NCBI RefSeq assembly: GCF_017873185.1
Contig: NZ_JAGGJX010000009.1
Coordinates: 1 to 64,000, forward strand
Reading direction: 5' to 3'
Source: Metaclostridioides mangenotii
GTDB lineage: Bacteria; Bacillota; Clostridia; Peptostreptococcales; Peptostreptococcaceae
Length of the DNA stretch: 64,000 nucleotides
Positions 26,483 to 37,696 of this stretch are shown piece by piece. A program made the translations under genes and the position numbers. Within the stretch, counting starts at the first letter, position 1; each line of letters begins with the position of its first letter. The notes under the pieces are model-generated. The model saw only the letters and a program-made list of their open reading frames with translations. It had not been told where the DNA came from and did not search any database.

Positions 26483-27751
26483 TTATTTAAGAAAACCTTG
26501 GTAACTTCTCATAACTAAATTTGATTCAAGTTGTCTCTTAAGCTCTAAGGCAACCCCAACAACTATTAGTAATGATGTACCTGCTAAACTCATATTAATT
26601 TGCATATAATGTGTCATAAACGCAGGAACCATAGCTACTAAAGCTAAGAATGTTGCACCAGCCAAAGTTATTCTTGATAATATTCTGTTTAAATAATCTA
26701 TTGTTGGTTGTCCTGGTCTTATTCCAGGTATGAAACCACCATTATTTTTCATATTCTTAGATATATCTTCTGTATTAAATGATACAGCAGTATAGAAATA
26801 TGAGAAGAAAACTATCAGTAATACTTCAAGAGATCTAGTAATCCAAAAACCTGGTTCAGTAGCTGTAGTCATATATTGGTTAACAAAAGCTTGCGCCTTT
26901 GGACCAGCAAACAATGCTATTGTCTGAGGGAATGCCAAAAGTGAACTGGCAAAGATTATCGGAATAACCCCTGATTGGTTTACTTTCATAGGTATGTGAG
27001 AACTTTGTCCTCCATACATTTTTCTTCCTACTACTCTCTTAGCATACTGTACGGGTATTTTTCTAGTTGACTCTTGTATAAATGTTACAGCCAACATTGT
27101 GATTAAAACAACCACAACTAGGATTATAGTCATCCATAATGCTATTTGACCAGATTTAACCTGACCAGTTATAGATATAATATCGACTGGAACTCTAGAT
27201 ATAATACCTACAAATATAATTAATGAACTCCCATTTCCTAAGCCCTTCTCCGTTATCTTATCACCAATCCACATAAGTAACATACTGGCAGAAATAAGTG
27301 TTATTATTACAGTTACTATAAAGAATAGACTATCTGTAACTAACGCTTTTTTAACTATACCAAGTGTTATACCTATCGCTTGTAAAGTGGCAAGAGCTAG
27401 AGCTATATACTTAGTATATTTACCTATTTTTTTCTTACCTTCTTCTCCTGATTTTTGAAGTTCTGCTAAATTCTCAAAACCTATTGTCAAAAGTTGAATT
27501 ATGATAGATGCCGTAATGTATGGACTTATACCAAGCGCAAATAACGTAAAGTTACTAAATGCTCCACCTGTAAACATATTATACAGAGAAAGTAGATTAT
27601 TTCCGCTAACCATCTGTTGTATAATTTTTGTGTTGATTCCTGGGACTGGTATAGTTGCACCTATTCTAAAAACAAGTATCATCAGAAATGTAAATATTAT
27701 CTTATTTCTTAACTCTTTGATTTTAAAAGCTTGTTTTATATTTGACAGCAT
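26483..27751 (-). CDS. secY: Preprotein translocase channel subunit SecY
   Basis: 422-residue ten-span membrane channel; family blocks VPGINTK, MLLMWIGDKITEKGLGNGSSLIIFVGI and FSYFYTAVSFNTEDISKNMKNNGGFIPGIRPG (given in part). Placed between rplO and adk, the standard spc order. Confidence 0.97.
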   Translation of the reverse strand: MLSNIKQAFKIKELRNKIIFTFLMILVFRIGATIPVPGINTKIIQQMVSGNNLLSLYNMFTGGAFSNFTLFALGISPYITASIIIQLLTIGFENLAELQKSGEEGKKKIGKYTKYIALALATLQAIGITLGIVKKALVTDSLFFIVTVIITLISASMLLMWIGDKITEKGLGNGSSLIIFVGIISRVPVDIISITGQVKSGQIALWMTIILVVVVLITMLAVTFIQESTRKIPVQYAKRVVGRKMYGGQSSHIPMKVNQSGVIPIIFASSLLAFPQTIALFAGPKAQAFVNQYMTTATEPGFWITRSLEVLLIVFFSYFYTAVSFNTEDISKNMKNNGGFIPGIRPGQPTIDYLNRILSRITLAGATFLALVAMVPAFMTHYMQINMSLAGTSLLIVVGVALELKRQLESNLVMRSYQGFLK

Positions 27752-27794
27752 ACCTAATCACCTCGCCTGTGCCAGCTGGTAAATAAGCAGGTTA

Positions 27795-28238
27795 TTAAAC
27801 TAACTCTGCTTTACCGCCAGCCTTTTCTATTTTTTCTTGAGCTGATGCTGTAAATTTAGCTGCCTTAATAGTTAAAGCTTTTTCTAAATTACCTTCACCT
27901 AAAATCTTTATACCATCTTTTTCTATCTTCTTGATAGTTTTAGTAGATTTTAAAAGCTCGGCTGTTACTTCTGTTCCGTTCTCAAATTTATTTAAAACAT
28001 CAACGTTTATTTCGTTGTATTGTTTTTTAAATATATTAGTGAACCCTCTCTTAGGTATTCTTCTTGCTAGTGGCATTTGACCACCTTCGAATCCTACTCT
28101 AACTCCACCGCCAGAACGAGAGTTTTGACCTTTTTGTCCACGACCTGAAGTCTTCCCTTGACCAGTTGCAGTACCTCTACCTAATCTTTTCTTAGCTTTC
28201 ACTGCACCTTCAGCAGGTTTTAACTCATGTAGTTTCAT
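27795..28238 (-). CDS. rplO: Ribosomal protein L15
   Basis: 147-residue 50S protein; Gly/Arg-rich N-terminus ([22 protein letters not shown]) threads into 23S rRNA. Between rpmD and secY. Confidence 0.97.
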   Translation of the reverse strand: MKLHELKPAEGAVKAKKRLGRGTATGQGKTSGRGQKGQNSRSGGGVRVGFEGGQMPLARRIPKRGFTNIFKKQYNEINVDVLNKFENGTEVTAELLKSTKTIKKIEKDGIKILGEGNLEKALTIKAAKFTASAQEKIEKAGGKAELV

Positions 28239-28269
28239 GGATTACACCTCCTTACATTGATTTAAAAAA

Positions 28270-28455
28270 TTATTCAGCTATTTCAGTTACTTCTAATAAG
28301 TGACTTACTTTATTTATCATTCCTCTTATTTGAGGGCTATCTTCTTTTATAACTACTTGCTCTCTTTTTCTAAGACCAAGTGCTTCAACGTTTTTTCTTT
28401 GTTTCTGATTAGTTCCTATAACGCTTTTAGCTAATTTTATCTGTAATTTAGACAT
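28270..28455 (-). CDS. rpmD: Ribosomal protein L30
   Basis: 61-residue 50S protein; [25 protein letters not shown] is the family core. Between rpsE and rplO. Confidence 0.96.
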   Translation of the reverse strand: MSKLQIKLAKSVIGTNQKQRKNVEALGLRKREQVVIKEDSPQIRGMINKVSHLLEVTEIAE

Positions 28456-28467
28456 TGTATTACCTCC

Positions 28468-28977
28468 TTACCCTAGAAGTTCTTCAACTGATTTACCTCT
28501 AAGTTTCGCGATATCTTCAGCTGTTTTAAGAGACTTTAGACCTTCTATAGTAGCATTAACCATGTTTCTAGGGTTATTAGTTCCTAGTGATTTAGCTCTA
28601 ACATCTTTAAGTCCAGCCAACTCAAGTACGGCTCTAGCAGGTCCCCCAGCTATTGTACCTGTACCCTCTTTAGCAGGCATTATAAGTATCTTACCAGCTC
28701 CGAAGTGTCCGTGAACTTCGTGAGGAATTGTAGTTCCAACCATTGGTACTACTATAAGGTTTTTCTTAGCGTCTTCAACCGCTTTTTTTATAGCATCTGG
28801 TACTTCCATTGCTTTTCCAGCACCGATACCAACGTGTCCGTTTTCGTCACCAACAACTACTAACGCTGCGAATCTAAAGTTTCTACCACCTTTAACAACT
28901 TTAGTAACACGTCTTATTTCAACAACTCTCTCTTGTAATTCAAGTTGAGATACATCTATAAGTTTACGACGTTGCAT
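28468..28977 (-). CDS. rpsE: Ribosomal protein S5
   Basis: 169-residue 30S protein important for decoding accuracy; N-terminal double-stranded-RNA-binding fold ([21 protein letters not shown]) and C-terminal domain with [22 protein letters not shown]. Confidence 0.97.
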   Translation of the reverse strand: MQRRKLIDVSQLELQERVVEIRRVTKVVKGGRNFRFAALVVVGDENGHVGIGAGKAMEVPDAIKKAVEDAKKNLIVVPMVGTTIPHEVHGHFGAGKILIMPAKEGTGTIAGGPARAVLELAGLKDVRAKSLGTNNPRNMVNATIEGLKSLKTAEDIAKLRGKSVEELLG

Positions 28978-28998
28978 GTATTTTTCCCTCCTTCTTTA

Positions 28999-29367
28999 TT
29001 AGAACTTAAGACCAGCTTCTCTAGCACCTTCAGCCAATTCTTGTACTCTACCGTGATATATATATCCACCTCTGTCAAATACTACATCAGTGATTCCTTT
29101 TTCTATTGCTTTCTTTGCAACTGCTTCTCCAACCTTTTTAGCAGCTTCTTTGTTACCTGCATAATTAACAGCACCTTTAACATCCGCGTCTAAAGATGAT
29201 GCTGATACTATAGTAACTCTGTTAGTATCGTCAATTATTTGAGCGTATATATTCTTAGAACTTCTGAATACACATAATCTTGGTCTAGCAGCAGTTCCAG
29301 TAACTTTCTTACGAACTCTCTTATGTCTTTGAAGTCTATTTTCGTTCTTATTAATCTTTTTTATCAT
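28999..29367 (-). CDS. rplR: Ribosomal protein L18
   Basis: 122-residue 5S-rRNA-binding protein; [17 protein letters not shown] and [26 protein letters not shown]. The ATG at 29367 is 8 bases from AGGAG; the in-frame GTG at 29376 overlaps that site. Confidence 0.97.
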   Translation of the reverse strand: MIKKINKNENRLQRHKRVRKKVTGTAARPRLCVFRSSKNIYAQIIDDTNRVTIVSASSLDADVKGAVNYAGNKEAAKKVGEAVAKKAIEKGITDVVFDRGGYIYHGRVQELAEGAREAGLKF

Positions 29368-29402
29368 CAGGCCCACTCCTTTCTAACGTTTAAAGTCCGG
29401 TA

Positions 29403-29945
29403 TTATTTCTTACCAGTTTTACCCTCTTTACGTCTGACTACTTCGTTATCGTATTTTATACCTTTACCTTTATATGGCTCAGGCTTTCTCCAAGCTCTAA
29501 TCTTAGCAGAGTAGTTTCCTACTAATTGCTTATCCATACCTTTAACTATTAACTCAGTTTGGTTTGGAACCTCAACAGTGATTCCTTCTGGATCTTCCAT
29601 TTCTACTGGATGAGAGTATCCTAAGTTCATAACAAGTTTCTTTCCTTGTTTTTGAGCTCTATATCCAACACCCTTAAGTATTAATTTCTTTTCATAACCA
29701 GTACTTACACCAACAACCATATTGCTGATTAATGTTCTAGTTAATCCATGTAAAGATTTATGTTTTTTATTCTCAGTTGGTCTTTCAACCACGATAATAT
29801 TATCTTCTTTTTTAATGTTCATTTCATCGCTTAATTTTTGAACTAAGCTTCCTTTAGGTCCCTTAACAGTAACTAAGTTTCCTTCAGCTATTGTAACCTC
29901 AACTCCTGCTGGGATTTCTATTGGCTTTAAACCTATTCTAGACAT
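29403..29945 (-). CDS. rplF: Ribosomal protein L6
   Basis: 180-residue 50S protein made of two similar domains; starts [17 protein letters not shown] and has the C-terminal signature [12 protein letters not shown]. Confidence 0.97.
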   Translation of the reverse strand: MSRIGLKPIEIPAGVEVTIAEGNLVTVKGPKGSLVQKLSDEMNIKKEDNIIVVERPTENKKHKSLHGLTRTLISNMVVGVSTGYEKKLILKGVGYRAQKQGKKLVMNLGYSHPVEMEDPEGITVEVPNQTELIVKGMDKQLVGNYSAKIRAWRKPEPYKGKGIKYDNEVVRRKEGKTGKK

Positions 29946-29974
29946 GGTCGCACCTCCTTACATCGTTATATTAA

Positions 29975-30373
29975 TTACCAAACGTAGCAGACTACTTCTC
30001 CACCAACATTTTCTTTTCTTGCTTGTTTATCAGTTAATATACCTTTTGAAGTAGATATAACTGATATTCCTAATCCATTTAATACTTTAGGTATCTCATT
30101 GTTACCAGCGTAAACTCTCATACCAGGCTTAGATATTTTCTTAAGTCCTTGTATAACTCTCTCGCCCTCTTGCCCGTATTTTAATTGGATTCTTATTATT
30201 CCTTGCTTTCCGTCTTCTATAACATCATAACCTCTAATGAATCCTTCTTCTAATAAGATTCTAGCGATTTCTTTCTTCATATTAGAGGCAGGAACATCAA
30301 CAGTTTCATGCTTAACCATATTAGCGTTTCTTACACGAGTCAGCATATCTGCTATCGGATCTGTCATTGTCAT
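29975..30373 (-). CDS. rpsH: Ribosomal protein S8
   Basis: 132-residue 16S-binding protein; [16 protein letters not shown] and [29 protein letters not shown] at 30373 is 8 bases from GGAGG; a second ATG two codons later is also possible. Confidence 0.97.
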   Translation of the reverse strand: MTMTDPIADMLTRVRNANMVKHETVDVPASNMKKEIARILLEEGFIRGYDVIEDGKQGIIRIQLKYGQEGERVIQGLKKISKPGMRVYAGNNEIPKVLNGLGISVISTSKGILTDKQARKENVGGEVVCYVW

Positions 30374-30404
30374 ATTGTAACCCTCCTTCCATTATAATCA
30401 AACT

Positions 30405-30590
30405 CTACCAGCTTGCTTTTCTTACGCCAGGTATTTCGCCTTTGTAAGCTAATTCTCTAAAGCATATACGGCATATACCGAACTTTTTAAGTACTGCATG
30501 TGGTCTTCCGCATATACTACATCTAGTATACTCTCTAGTTGAGTACTTTTGTTTTCTTTGTTGTTTTACAACCATTGCTTTTCTAGCCAT
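30405..30590 (-). CDS. rpsZ: Ribosomal protein S14, zinc-binding type Z
   Basis: The short 61-residue form with two CxxC pairs (CSIC at 22-25 and CRIC near 39-42), rather than the long zinc-free S14. Between rplE and rpsH. Confidence 0.96.
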   Translation of the reverse strand: MARKAMVVKQQRKQKYSTREYTRCSICGRPHAVLKKFGICRICFRELAYKGEIPGVRKASW

Positions 30591-30607
30591 TGGAATCCCT
30601 CCTTTAC

Positions 30608-31150
30608 CTACTTAGAAAATGGCATTCCTAATAATTTTAATAACTCACGAGCTTCTTCATCTGTTTTAGCTGTAGTAACAAATATTATGTCCATTCCTCT
30701 AACTTTGTCTATCTTATCGTACTCTATCTCAGGGAATATTAATTGTTCCTTTATACCTAAAGCATAATTTCCTCTACCGTCGAATGAATTAGGGTTTACT
30801 CCTCTGAAGTCTCTAACTCTTGGTAATGAAACAGATACTAACTTATCCATGAAGTAGTTCATCTTGTCTGCTCTTAAAGTAACTTTCGATCCTATTGGCA
30901 TCTCTTCTCTAAGTTTAAAGTTTGCAACTGATTTTCTGGCTTTTGTTATAACTGGCTTTTGTCCTGTTATTAACTCTAGCTCTTCAACAGCTTTCTCTAA
31001 TCCTTTTGGATTTTCTCTAGCATCGCCTATACCCATATTTAATACTATTTTATCTAATTTAGGTATTTCCATTACGTTTTTGTATCCAAATTTCTCCATT
31101 AAAGCAGGAGCAACTTCTTTATTGTATTTTTCTTGTAATCTAGAAGCCAT
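30608..31150 (-). CDS. rplE: Ribosomal protein L5
   Basis: 180-residue 5S-rRNA-binding protein; [36 protein letters not shown] and [21 protein letters not shown]. Confidence 0.97.
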   Translation of the reverse strand: MASRLQEKYNKEVAPALMEKFGYKNVMEIPKLDKIVLNMGIGDARENPKGLEKAVEELELITGQKPVITKARKSVANFKLREEMPIGSKVTLRADKMNYFMDKLVSVSLPRVRDFRGVNPNSFDGRGNYALGIKEQLIFPEIEYDKIDKVRGMDIIFVTTAKTDEEARELLKLLGMPFSK

Positions 31151-31175
31151 TTAAGGTCCCTCCTTTCAAGCTATA

Positions 31176-31484
31176 TTATATTTCTTTTCCGCTCTTAACT
31201 GATACTCTTACTTTTTTACCATCCTTAACTTCGTGTTTAACTCTTGTACCTTTTCCAGTTTCAGAGTCAAATGGCATTACGTTAGATATATGAATTGGAG
31301 CTTCTTTATTTATTATTCCACCTTGTTGGTTAGTAGCGCTTGGCTTTTGATGTTTAGTTATTACGTTTACGCCTTCTACTAAAACTTTATCGTTTTTAAC
31401 GTCTATGTTTAAAACTAAACCTTTTTTACCTTTATCCTTACCTGCTATAACAACAACTGTATCACCTTTTTTAACACGCATCAT
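31176..31484 (-). CDS. rplX: Ribosomal protein L24
   Basis: 102-residue assembly-initiating 50S protein with a KOW motif ([19 protein letters not shown]). Two adjacent ATGs (31484 and 31481) are possible; GGAGG lies 11 bases away. Confidence 0.96.
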   Translation of the reverse strand: MMRVKKGDTVVVIAGKDKGKKGLVLNIDVKNDKVLVEGVNVITKHQKPSATNQQGGIINKEAPIHISNVMPFDSETGKGTRVKHEVKDGKKVRVSVKSGKEI

Positions 31485-31504
31485 GTCCTATTGCACCTCC
31501 TTAA

Positions 31505-31873
31505 TTATAGTACTTCCGGAGCAAGAGAAACTATTTTCATAAATTCATTGTCTCTTAACTCTCTAGCAACAGGCCCGAATATACGAGTCCCTACTGGAGT
31601 CTTGTCATCTTTTATTATAACTGCTGCATTCTCGTCGAATGAAATGTAGCTTCCATCATTACGTCTTACGCCTGATTTTGTTCTAACTATAACAGCTCTA
31701 ACAACCTTACCTTTTTTTACAACTCCACCGGGTGTTGCACTTTTAACACTTGCAACAATTACGTCGCCTATATTAGCATATTTTCTCTTAGTTCCACCTA
31801 AAACACGTATACACAATATTTCTTTTGCACCTGAGTTATCAGCTACTCTTAGACGTGATTCTTGTTGTATCAT
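31505..31873 (-). CDS. rplN: Ribosomal protein L14
   Basis: 122-residue 50S protein at the subunit interface; [19 protein letters not shown] and [24 protein letters not shown]. Confidence 0.98.
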   Translation of the reverse strand: MIQQESRLRVADNSGAKEILCIRVLGGTKRKYANIGDVIVASVKSATPGGVVKKGKVVRAVIVRTKSGVRRNDGSYISFDENAAVIIKDDKTPVGTRIFGPVARELRDNEFMKIVSLAPEVL

Positions 31874-31898
31874 ATCGTAATCCCTCCTTCTTCAAAAA

Positions 31899-32153
31899 CT
31901 ATTTAACCTTCTCTACAACTTCAACTAATCTAAATCTCTTATCTTTAGATAAAGGTCTAGTTTCCATTATTCTTACTCTATCTCCGATGTTACATATATT
32001 CTTCTCATCATGTGCTTTAAACTTTTTAGTTCTCTTAACACGTTTATTGTATAATGGATGACGTACGAAGTCTTCTACAGCAACAACTATAGTTTTATCC
32101 ATTTTATCACTAACAACACGGCCTACTCTAACTTTTCTACTATTTCTTTCCAT
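31899..32153 (-). CDS. rpsQ: Ribosomal protein S17
   Basis: 84-residue OB-fold 30S protein; [22 protein letters not shown] and [25 protein letters not shown] at 32153 is nine bases from AGGAGG; the longer reading is rejected for overlapping it. Confidence 0.96.
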   Translation of the reverse strand: MERNSRKVRVGRVVSDKMDKTIVVAVEDFVRHPLYNKRVKRTKKFKAHDEKNICNIGDRVRIMETRPLSKDKRFRLVEVVEKVK

Positions 32154-32175
32154 GTTTAAAAGCCTCCTTTCCAAT

Positions 32176-32379
32176 TTAAGCTCTAGTTTCGTTTAACTTT
32201 CTTTCAGCAAGAACAGTCTTTACTTTTGCTATATCTTTCTTAACAAACTTTATTCTAGATGTGTTCTCTAATTGACCAGTAGCTAATTGGAATCTTAAGC
32301 TAAATAGTTCGCTTTTGAAGTCGTCTAATTTGCTTAGAAGCTCTTCACTTGTTAAATCTCTTAGTTCTTTAGCTTTCAT
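32176..32379 (-). CDS. rpmC: Ribosomal protein L29
   Basis: 67-residue helical 50S protein; [31 protein letters not shown]. The ATG at 32379 directly follows the rplP stop codon in a shifted frame (TAGGATG), so translation is probably coupled. Confidence 0.95.
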   Translation of the reverse strand: MKAKELRDLTSEELLSKLDDFKSELFSLRFQLATGQLENTSRIKFVKKDIAKVKTVLAERKLNETRA

Positions 32380-32380
32380 C

Positions 32381-32812
32381 CTATTCACCACCCTTTACTT
32401 CTAAATCTTCTTTTTTAACGAATTTACATTTTATTGGTAACTTGTGCATAGCAAGTCTCATAGCCTCTCTAGCTTTGTCCTCTGGTACACCTGCTAATTC
32501 AAACATTACTCTTCCTGGCTTAACTACAGCTACCCAATATTCTGGTGAACCTTTACCGGCACCCATACGAGTCTCTGCAGGTTTTCTTGTTACTGGTTTG
32601 TGAGGGAATATCTTTATCCAAACCTTACCCCCTCTTTTTATATATCTAGTCATCGCTATTCTGGCTGCTTCTATTTGGTTAGAAGTTATCCATGAAGCTT
32701 CTAAAGCAACTAAACCATACTCACCGTAACTAACTGTGTTACCTTTTTGAGCTTTACCTGCTAAGCTTCCTCTATGAACTCTACGACGCTTTACTCTTTT
32801 TGGCATTAACAT
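32381..32812 (-). CDS. rplP: Ribosomal protein L16
   Basis: 143-residue 50S protein near the A site; [56 protein letters not shown] at 32812 is ten bases from GGAGG. Confidence 0.97.
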   Translation of the reverse strand: MLMPKRVKRRRVHRGSLAGKAQKGNTVSYGEYGLVALEASWITSNQIEAARIAMTRYIKRGGKVWIKIFPHKPVTRKPAETRMGAGKGSPEYWVAVVKPGRVMFELAGVPEDKAREAMRLAMHKLPIKCKFVKKEDLEVKGGE

Positions 32813-32848
32813 GAGTATCTTTCCTCCTTCCTCGAACCTTACTTATTA

Positions 32849-33664
32849 TTAGTTTCCTTTGTTTTCAGTTCTTTGTCCTTGAGGTCTTGATCCTTGAGGT
32901 CTTTGTCCTTGAGGTTTTTGTCCTCTGTAGTTACCTCTATCATTTCCTCTAGTGTTTCTTTTATTATCTCTTCTGTCGTTTCTTCTGTTGTCTTTTCTTT
33001 CTTCTTTAACTCTTGGGTTAAATCCGTCTTTGCTTGGTAATATTTCACCGTGACATATCCAAACTTTTACACCGATTTTTCCGTAAGTTGTATTAGCTTC
33101 AGCAAAACCGTAGTCTATGTCAGCTCTTAAAGTATGCAGTGGCACATTTCCTTCACTGTATCCTTCAGTTCTGGCCATCTCAGCTCCACCAACTCTTCCT
33201 GAAGTAGATACTTTTATACCTTTTGCTCCAGATTTCATTGCTCTTTGTATAGCTTGTTTCATCGCTCTTCTGAAGGCTACCCTTCTTTCTATAGCTAATG
33301 CAACATTTTCAGCAACTAATTGTGCGTTTTTGTCTGTGTTTCTAACTTCGATTATGTTAACTATAATAGTTTTCTTAGTCATTTTTTCAAGTTCAGCTTT
33401 TAACGCCTCTATTCCAGCTCCAGCTTTTCCTATAACTACACCTGGCTTAGCAACGTGTAAATCCATTTTAATTTTGTTAGCTGATCTTTCTATTTCTATT
33501 TTCGCAACTCCAGATGAATATAATCTCTTCTTTAAGAATTTACGTATATTGTGGTCTTCTAATAACAAGCTTCCGAACTCTTTGCTATCATTTGCGAACC
33601 ATCTTGAATCCCAATCTTTAATTACACCGACTCTCAGTCCGTGTGGATTAACCTTTTGACCCAT
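32849..33664 (-). CDS. rpsC: Ribosomal protein S3 with long basic repeat tail
   Basis: 271-residue mRNA-entry protein: KH domain (about 38-106; [18 protein letters not shown]) and C-terminal S3 domain (to about 218; [13 protein letters not shown]). The usual firmicute length is about 220, so roughly 50 residues are extra. The tail is low-complexity, rich in R, N, D and G, and ends in PQGQ/PQGS repeats encoded by a 15-bp tandem repeat; it is probably disordered and exposed. Tail function is unknown. Confidence 0.96.
   Translation of the reverse strand: MGQKVNPHGLRVGVIKDWDSRWFANDSKEFGSLLLEDHNIRKFLKKRLYSSGVAKIEIERSANKIKMDLHVAKPGVVIGKAGAGIEALKAELEKMTKKTIIVNIIEVRNTDKNAQLVAENVALAIERRVAFRRAMKQAIQRAMKSGAKGIKVSTSGRVGGAEMARTEGYSEGNVPLHTLRADIDYGFAEANTTYGKIGVKVWICHGEILPSKDGFNPRVKEERKDNRRNDRRDNKRNTRGNDRGNYRGQKPQGQRPQGSRPQGQRTENKGN
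32875..32923. repeat. 15-bp tandem repeat inside the rpsC tail
   Basis: Three units on the plus strand, GTCCTTGAGGTCTTG, ATCCTTGAGGTCTTT and GTCCTTGAGGTTTTT, plus a partial fourth. They encode QGQRP-type pentapeptides on the minus strand and could vary in copy number. Confidence 0.85.
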
Positions 33665-33680
33665 TTACTATCCCTCCTAT

Positions 33681-34055
33681 CTACTTATTATTCTTTTCCT
33701 TAACAACTACCTCTATATGAGAAGTTCTTTTTCTGATTGTAGTAGCACGACCCATAGCTCTAGGCATGAATCTTTTCATAGTTGGTCCTTGGTTTGCAAC
33801 TATTGATGCTATATATAAATTATCCACGTCCATTTCGTGGTTGTTTTCTGCATTAGCCTTTGCTGATTTAACAGCTTTAGCTATTATTGTAGCAGCTTTT
33901 CTTGGAGTATACTTTAATATCGCTAAAGCTTCGTTTACGTCTTTCCCTCTTACAAGCTCACATACTTCACCAGCTTTTCTAGCAGTTACTCGTACGTATT
34001 TCGCAGTAGCTATTGCTTTTTTTTCTACTTCCACTTCTACTTGCTTTTTAGCCAT
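33681..34055 (-). CDS. rplV: Ribosomal protein L22
   Basis: 124-residue 50S protein lining the exit tunnel; KYVRVTARKAGEVCELVRGKDVNEAL and the hairpin GPTMKRFMPRAMGRATTIRKRTSH. Between rpsS and rpsC. Confidence 0.97.
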   Translation of the reverse strand: MAKKQVEVEVEKKAIATAKYVRVTARKAGEVCELVRGKDVNEALAILKYTPRKAATIIAKAVKSAKANAENNHEMDVDNLYIASIVANQGPTMKRFMPRAMGRATTIRKRTSHIEVVVKEKNNK

Positions 34056-34088
34056 TTTTGAATTCCTCCTTTCTCAAATCTAACTTAA

Positions 34089-34370
34089 TTATTTTCTTTT
34101 ATTAGACTTTTCGTCGTCTTTATGTCCTTTGAAAGTTCTTGTAGACACGAACTCGCCTAACTTATGTCCAACCATATCCTCAGTTACGAAAACTGGAATG
34201 TGTTTTCTTCCATCGTGAACAGCAATTGTATGCTCAACCATTTGTGGGAATATTGTTGAAGATCTTGACCAAGTCTTGATAACTTCTTTGTTACCGCTAG
34301 CGTTCATGTTTTCTATTTTTTTTAGAAGTCTCGCATGGACAAAAGGTCCTTTTTTAGTTGATCTTGACAT
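34089..34370 (-). CDS. rpsS: Ribosomal protein S19
   Basis: 93-residue 30S head protein; [43 protein letters not shown] and [16 protein letters not shown]. Confidence 0.97.
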   Translation of the reverse strand: MSRSTKKGPFVHARLLKKIENMNASGNKEVIKTWSRSSTIFPQMVEHTIAVHDGRKHIPVFVTEDMVGHKLGEFVSTRTFKGHKDDEKSNKRK

Positions 34371-34400
34371 TTAAAGTCCTCCTTTCCGGTAAAAATATTA

Positions 34401-35231
34401 TTACTTCGTTCTTCTTGATACGATTGACTTATTAGAAGCTTTATTTTTCTTTCTAGTTTTGTATCCAAGAGCTGGTTTACCCCATGGAGTAACAGGAGAC
34501 GGTCTACCTATTGGAGATCTACCTTCCCCTCCACCGTGTGGATGGTCGTTAGGGTTCATTACAGATCCTCTAACTGTAGGTCTGATACCCATATGTCTTT
34601 TTCTACCGGCTTTACCGATTACTTCGTTTCCGTGCTCAGTATTTCCAACTTGTCCTATAGTAGCTTTACATTCAACACTTACGTATCTCATTTCACCTGA
34701 TGGTAATCTAAGAAGTGCTTTTTTACCTTCTTTAGCCATGAACTGTGCAGAAACTCCTGCAGATCTAACTAATTGGGCACCTTTACCAGGTTTTAACTCT
34801 ATATTGTGAACAACAGTACCAACTGGTAGGTCTTTGAATGCTAAACAGTTCCCTGGTTTAATATCCGCACCTTGTCCTGATAATAATGTGTCTCCAACTT
34901 TTATTCCAACTGGAGCTAGTATATATCTCTTTTCACCATCTGAGTAGTTTAAAAGTGCTATATTAGCTGTTCTGTTTGGATCGTATTCTATAGTGGCTAC
35001 CTTAGCAGGTATTCCATCTTTATTTCTTTTAAAATCTATTATTCTGTATTTTCTCTTTTGTCCTCCACCTCTGTGACGGATAGTTATCTTTCCGTGAGCA
35101 TTTCTACCAGAATTCTTTTTTAGCGAAACTAAAAGAGATTTCTCTGGTTGATTAGTTGTTATGTCATCAGAAATTACAACTGTCATCTGTCTTAAGGCAG
35201 GAGAAGTAGGTCTAAACTTTTTAATAGCCAT
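34401..35231 (-). CDS. rplB: Ribosomal protein L2
   Basis: 276-residue 50S core protein required for peptidyl transfer; [22 protein letters not shown] and the conserved His loop [14 protein letters not shown]. Confidence 0.98.
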   Translation of the reverse strand: MAIKKFRPTSPALRQMTVVISDDITTNQPEKSLLVSLKKNSGRNAHGKITIRHRGGGQKRKYRIIDFKRNKDGIPAKVATIEYDPNRTANIALLNYSDGEKRYILAPVGIKVGDTLLSGQGADIKPGNCLAFKDLPVGTVVHNIELKPGKGAQLVRSAGVSAQFMAKEGKKALLRLPSGEMRYVSVECKATIGQVGNTEHGNEVIGKAGRKRHMGIRPTVRGSVMNPNDHPHGGGEGRSPIGRPSPVTPWGKPALGYKTRKKNKASNKSIVSRRTK

Positions 35232-35260
35232 ATGATTTCCCTCCTTTTTTTACTAGGATA

Positions 35261-35551
35261 TTACATTCCTTGGAAAAACTCTATTTCTTTGCTCTCTGCA
35301 GCTAACTTAACAACTGCTTTCTTGAATCCTGTTGTTCTTCCTTCTGTTTTACCCATTCTTTTCATTTTTCCATCGTAGTTAAGTGTGTTTACTTTATCAA
35401 CGTCAACTCCGAATATTTTTTCTACTGCTTTTTTTATTTCCGTTTTGTTTGCAGTCTTTGCAACAACAAAAGTATATTTCTTTTCGCCCATCTCTTCCAT
35501 ACTTCTTTCAGTAACGACAGGTTTTATAACTATATCATGTGGATTAGTCAT
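35261..35551 (-). CDS. rplW: Ribosomal protein L23
   Basis: 96-residue exit-tunnel rim protein that docks SRP and trigger factor; DIVIKPVVTERSM and AVEKIFGVDVDKVNTLNYDGK. Its ATG shares one base with the rplD stop. Confidence 0.97.
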   Translation of the reverse strand: MTNPHDIVIKPVVTERSMEEMGEKKYTFVVAKTANKTEIKKAVEKIFGVDVDKVNTLNYDGKMKRMGKTEGRTTGFKKAVVKLAAESKEIEFFQGM

Positions 35552-36174
35552 TATGCGTACACCTCCTCCACTTTTTTAACTGCATCTGTAGTGATTATAA
35601 ATGAATCATACTTTAATATATCATAAACATTTAGTGTATTTACTAAACTAGTTTGAACACCCTCTATATTTCTAGCTGATTTTATAATATTTTCATTTTT
35701 CTCAGCTGTTACAACTAAAGCTTTTCTGTTAGCGTTTATATTTTTTAATATTTGTACAAACTCTTTAGTTTTTGGAGCGTCCATGTTTAATTGATCAAGT
35801 ATTATTATTTCGCTATTTTGAACTTTAGTTGTTAAAGCACTCTTCATAGCTAATCTTCTTACCTTCTTAGGTAAAGTGTATCTGTAACTTCTTGGCTTAG
35901 GTGCAAAAGCAACTCCTCCACCTACCCATTGTACAGATCTAGTAGAACCTTGTCTTGCTCTACCTGTTCCTTTTTGTCTCCAAGGTTTTCTTCCACCGCC
36001 TCTAACTTCTGATCTTGTCTTAGCTGATTGGTTACCTTGTCTCTTGTTTGCTAATTGATTTTTTACAACTTCGTATAATATATGCTCATTAACTTCTACA
36101 TTAAATATAGTATCAGTTAATTCTATTTCTCCAACGTTTTGCCCAGCAACATTAAGTACGTTTAATTTTGGCAT
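35551..36174 (-). CDS. rplD: Ribosomal protein L4
   Basis: 207-residue protein; the tunnel loop is in [23 protein letters not shown]. Overlaps rplW by one base. Confidence 0.97.
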   Translation of the reverse strand: MPKLNVLNVAGQNVGEIELTDTIFNVEVNEHILYEVVKNQLANKRQGNQSAKTRSEVRGGGRKPWRQKGTGRARQGSTRSVQWVGGGVAFAPKPRSYRYTLPKKVRRLAMKSALTTKVQNSEIIILDQLNMDAPKTKEFVQILKNINANRKALVVTAEKNENIIKSARNIEGVQTSLVNTLNVYDILKYDSFIITTDAVKKVEEVYA

Positions 36175-36202
36175 TGTTATTCCTCCTTTCTCTTTTAGTC
36201 AA

Positions 36203-36832
36203 TTAATTAGAGCTTTTTATAGCTTTTTTTATAGTTACTACTGAACCTTTTGGTCCTGGTATAGCACCCTTAACTAAGATTATATTCTTGTCAGCATCTA
36301 CTCTTACAAGCTCTAAGTTTTGGATTGTTACTCTAACACTACCCATGTGTCCAGCAAGTTTTTTGTTTTTAAATACTCTACCTGGATAAGAAGCCGCTCC
36401 CATAGATCCTGGTCTTCTGTGGTATCTAGAACCATGTGATTCTGGACCTCTACTTTGACCATGTCTCTTTATTGGGCCTTGGAACCCTTTCCCTTTAGAT
36501 ATACCACATACGTCTACTTTAATTCCTTCTTCTAACACATCAGCTTTAAGCTCTTGACCTACTTCAAATCCATCAACTGAATCTACTCTGAATTCTTTTA
36601 GGTGTTTCTTTAAAGTATTAGCAGCAGCTAAGTGACCTTTTTGTGGTTTGTTTAAAGATTTCTCTTTAGCTTCTTGATAACCAACTTGTATAGCGTTGTA
36701 ACCGTCTTTATCAACAGTTTTGATTTGAGTTACAACTACTGGTCCTGCTTCTATAGCAGTTACTGGTATTACAACTCCACTCTCAGTGAATACTTGTGTC
36801 ATACCTATTTTTTTTCCTAATATTCCATTCAT
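36203..36832 (-). CDS. rplC: Ribosomal protein L3
   Basis: 209-residue protein; [41 protein letters not shown]. About 98 bp follow rpsJ before it, containing a bulged hairpin near 36880-36910 of unknown use. Confidence 0.97.
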   Translation of the reverse strand: MNGILGKKIGMTQVFTESGVVIPVTAIEAGPVVVTQIKTVDKDGYNAIQVGYQEAKEKSLNKPQKGHLAAANTLKKHLKEFRVDSVDGFEVGQELKADVLEEGIKVDVCGISKGKGFQGPIKRHGQSRGPESHGSRYHRRPGSMGAASYPGRVFKNKKLAGHMGSVRVTIQNLELVRVDADKNIILVKGAIPGPKGSVVTIKKAIKSSN

Positions 36833-36930
36833 ATTAGCACCTCCTATAATTCTTACAGCGGATTACCTTTATAAGTAATCATTCTAAGATTATTACCTTA
36901 TAGGATAATATCTTAGGTGTCTCTCGTGTC

Positions 36931-37242
36931 TTACAGTTTAATTTCTATATCAACACCTGCTGGTAAATCCAATCTCATTAATGAATCTACAGTTTTTGGT
37001 GTTGGGTTAGCAATGTCTATTAATCTCTTGTGAGTTCTAATTTCAAATTGCTCTCTAGAGTCTTTGTACTTATGTACAGCTCTTAGTATAGTAACAATTT
37101 GTTTCTCTGTTGGTAGTGGCACAGGTCCTGAAACTTGTGAACCAGCTTTTTTAGCAGTATCTACTATTTTGCCAGCTGAAAAATCTAATAATTTGTGATC
37201 ATATGATTTTAGCTTTATTCTTATTTGTTCCTTCTTAGCCAT
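36931..37242 (-). CDS. rpsJ: Ribosomal protein S10 (NusE)
   Basis: 103-residue 30S protein also used in antitermination. The ATG at 37242 ([16 protein letters not shown]) follows GGAGGG by 8 bases; a longer reading to 37335 has no homology. First gene of the S10-spc-alpha run, with a leader of about 250 nt. Confidence 0.97.
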   Translation of the reverse strand: MAKKEQIRIKLKSYDHKLLDFSAGKIVDTAKKAGSQVSGPVPLPTEKQIVTILRAVHKYKDSREQFEIRTHKRLIDIANPTPKTVDSLMRLDLPAGVDIEIKL

Positions 37243-37583
37243 TTTGTTTTCCCTCCTTCTTCGATTGTTTGTTTCCGTCTCGAGCAATTCTTCCCGATAA
37301 ACTGATCCGGGTGTGTTGTAATTTCTTAAACACAATTTTTTAAAATTGCATCTTACCGGTGCTGCTTAACATATTGCCTCTTTTTAGCATACCATTATAT
37401 TTTAAACGAAAACTGACAATATTACAACCTTTTTTTAATCTTTTTTTAAATTATTATAATCGAGCAACAAACTCGACTTTATCCGTTTTAAACACTAAAT
37501 AAGTATAAACGTTTTAAAGATTATTGTCAACAATAATTAAATCCTAGGATCTACCTTTACCAGATACATACATAAAATAAAAA
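37243..37583 (-). promoter_or_regulatory. S10 operon promoter and leader region
   Basis: No gene. The main promoter is TTGACA (37525-37530), 17 bp, TATACT (37502-37507) on the minus strand. Downstream lie a small hairpin CGAGTTTGTTGCTCG (near 37465) and a second possible promoter, TTGTCA (37414-37419) with TATAAT (37394-37399) but only 14 bp apart. The rest of the leader has modest hairpins. Confidence 0.7.
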
Positions 37584-37629
37584 GGGATCGAACTCAAAAG
37601 CAAAATTCATTACTTCCAAGTCCAACCCC
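37584..37629 (-). terminator. Terminator of the str operon after tuf
   Basis: Minus strand stem GGGTTGGACTT-type arm pairing with GAGTTCGATCCC (about 12 pairs with G-U), followed by TTTTTATTTTAT. It separates the str operon from the S10 operon promoter. Confidence 0.7.
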
Positions 37630-37696
37630 CTCTATATTATATACTTAGCAGTATATTGTTTTAGTTTAATTGGCTAATCAATTATTTAAAATTGAA

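Noticed and set aside
32839-33048. 69-codon Lys/Glu-rich frame at the end of rpsC
   Set aside because: Alternative frame of the rpsC tail repeats, without start signals.
33117-33659. 180-codon plus-strand frame
   Set aside because: Antisense shadow of rpsC with no ribosome site or recognisable domain.
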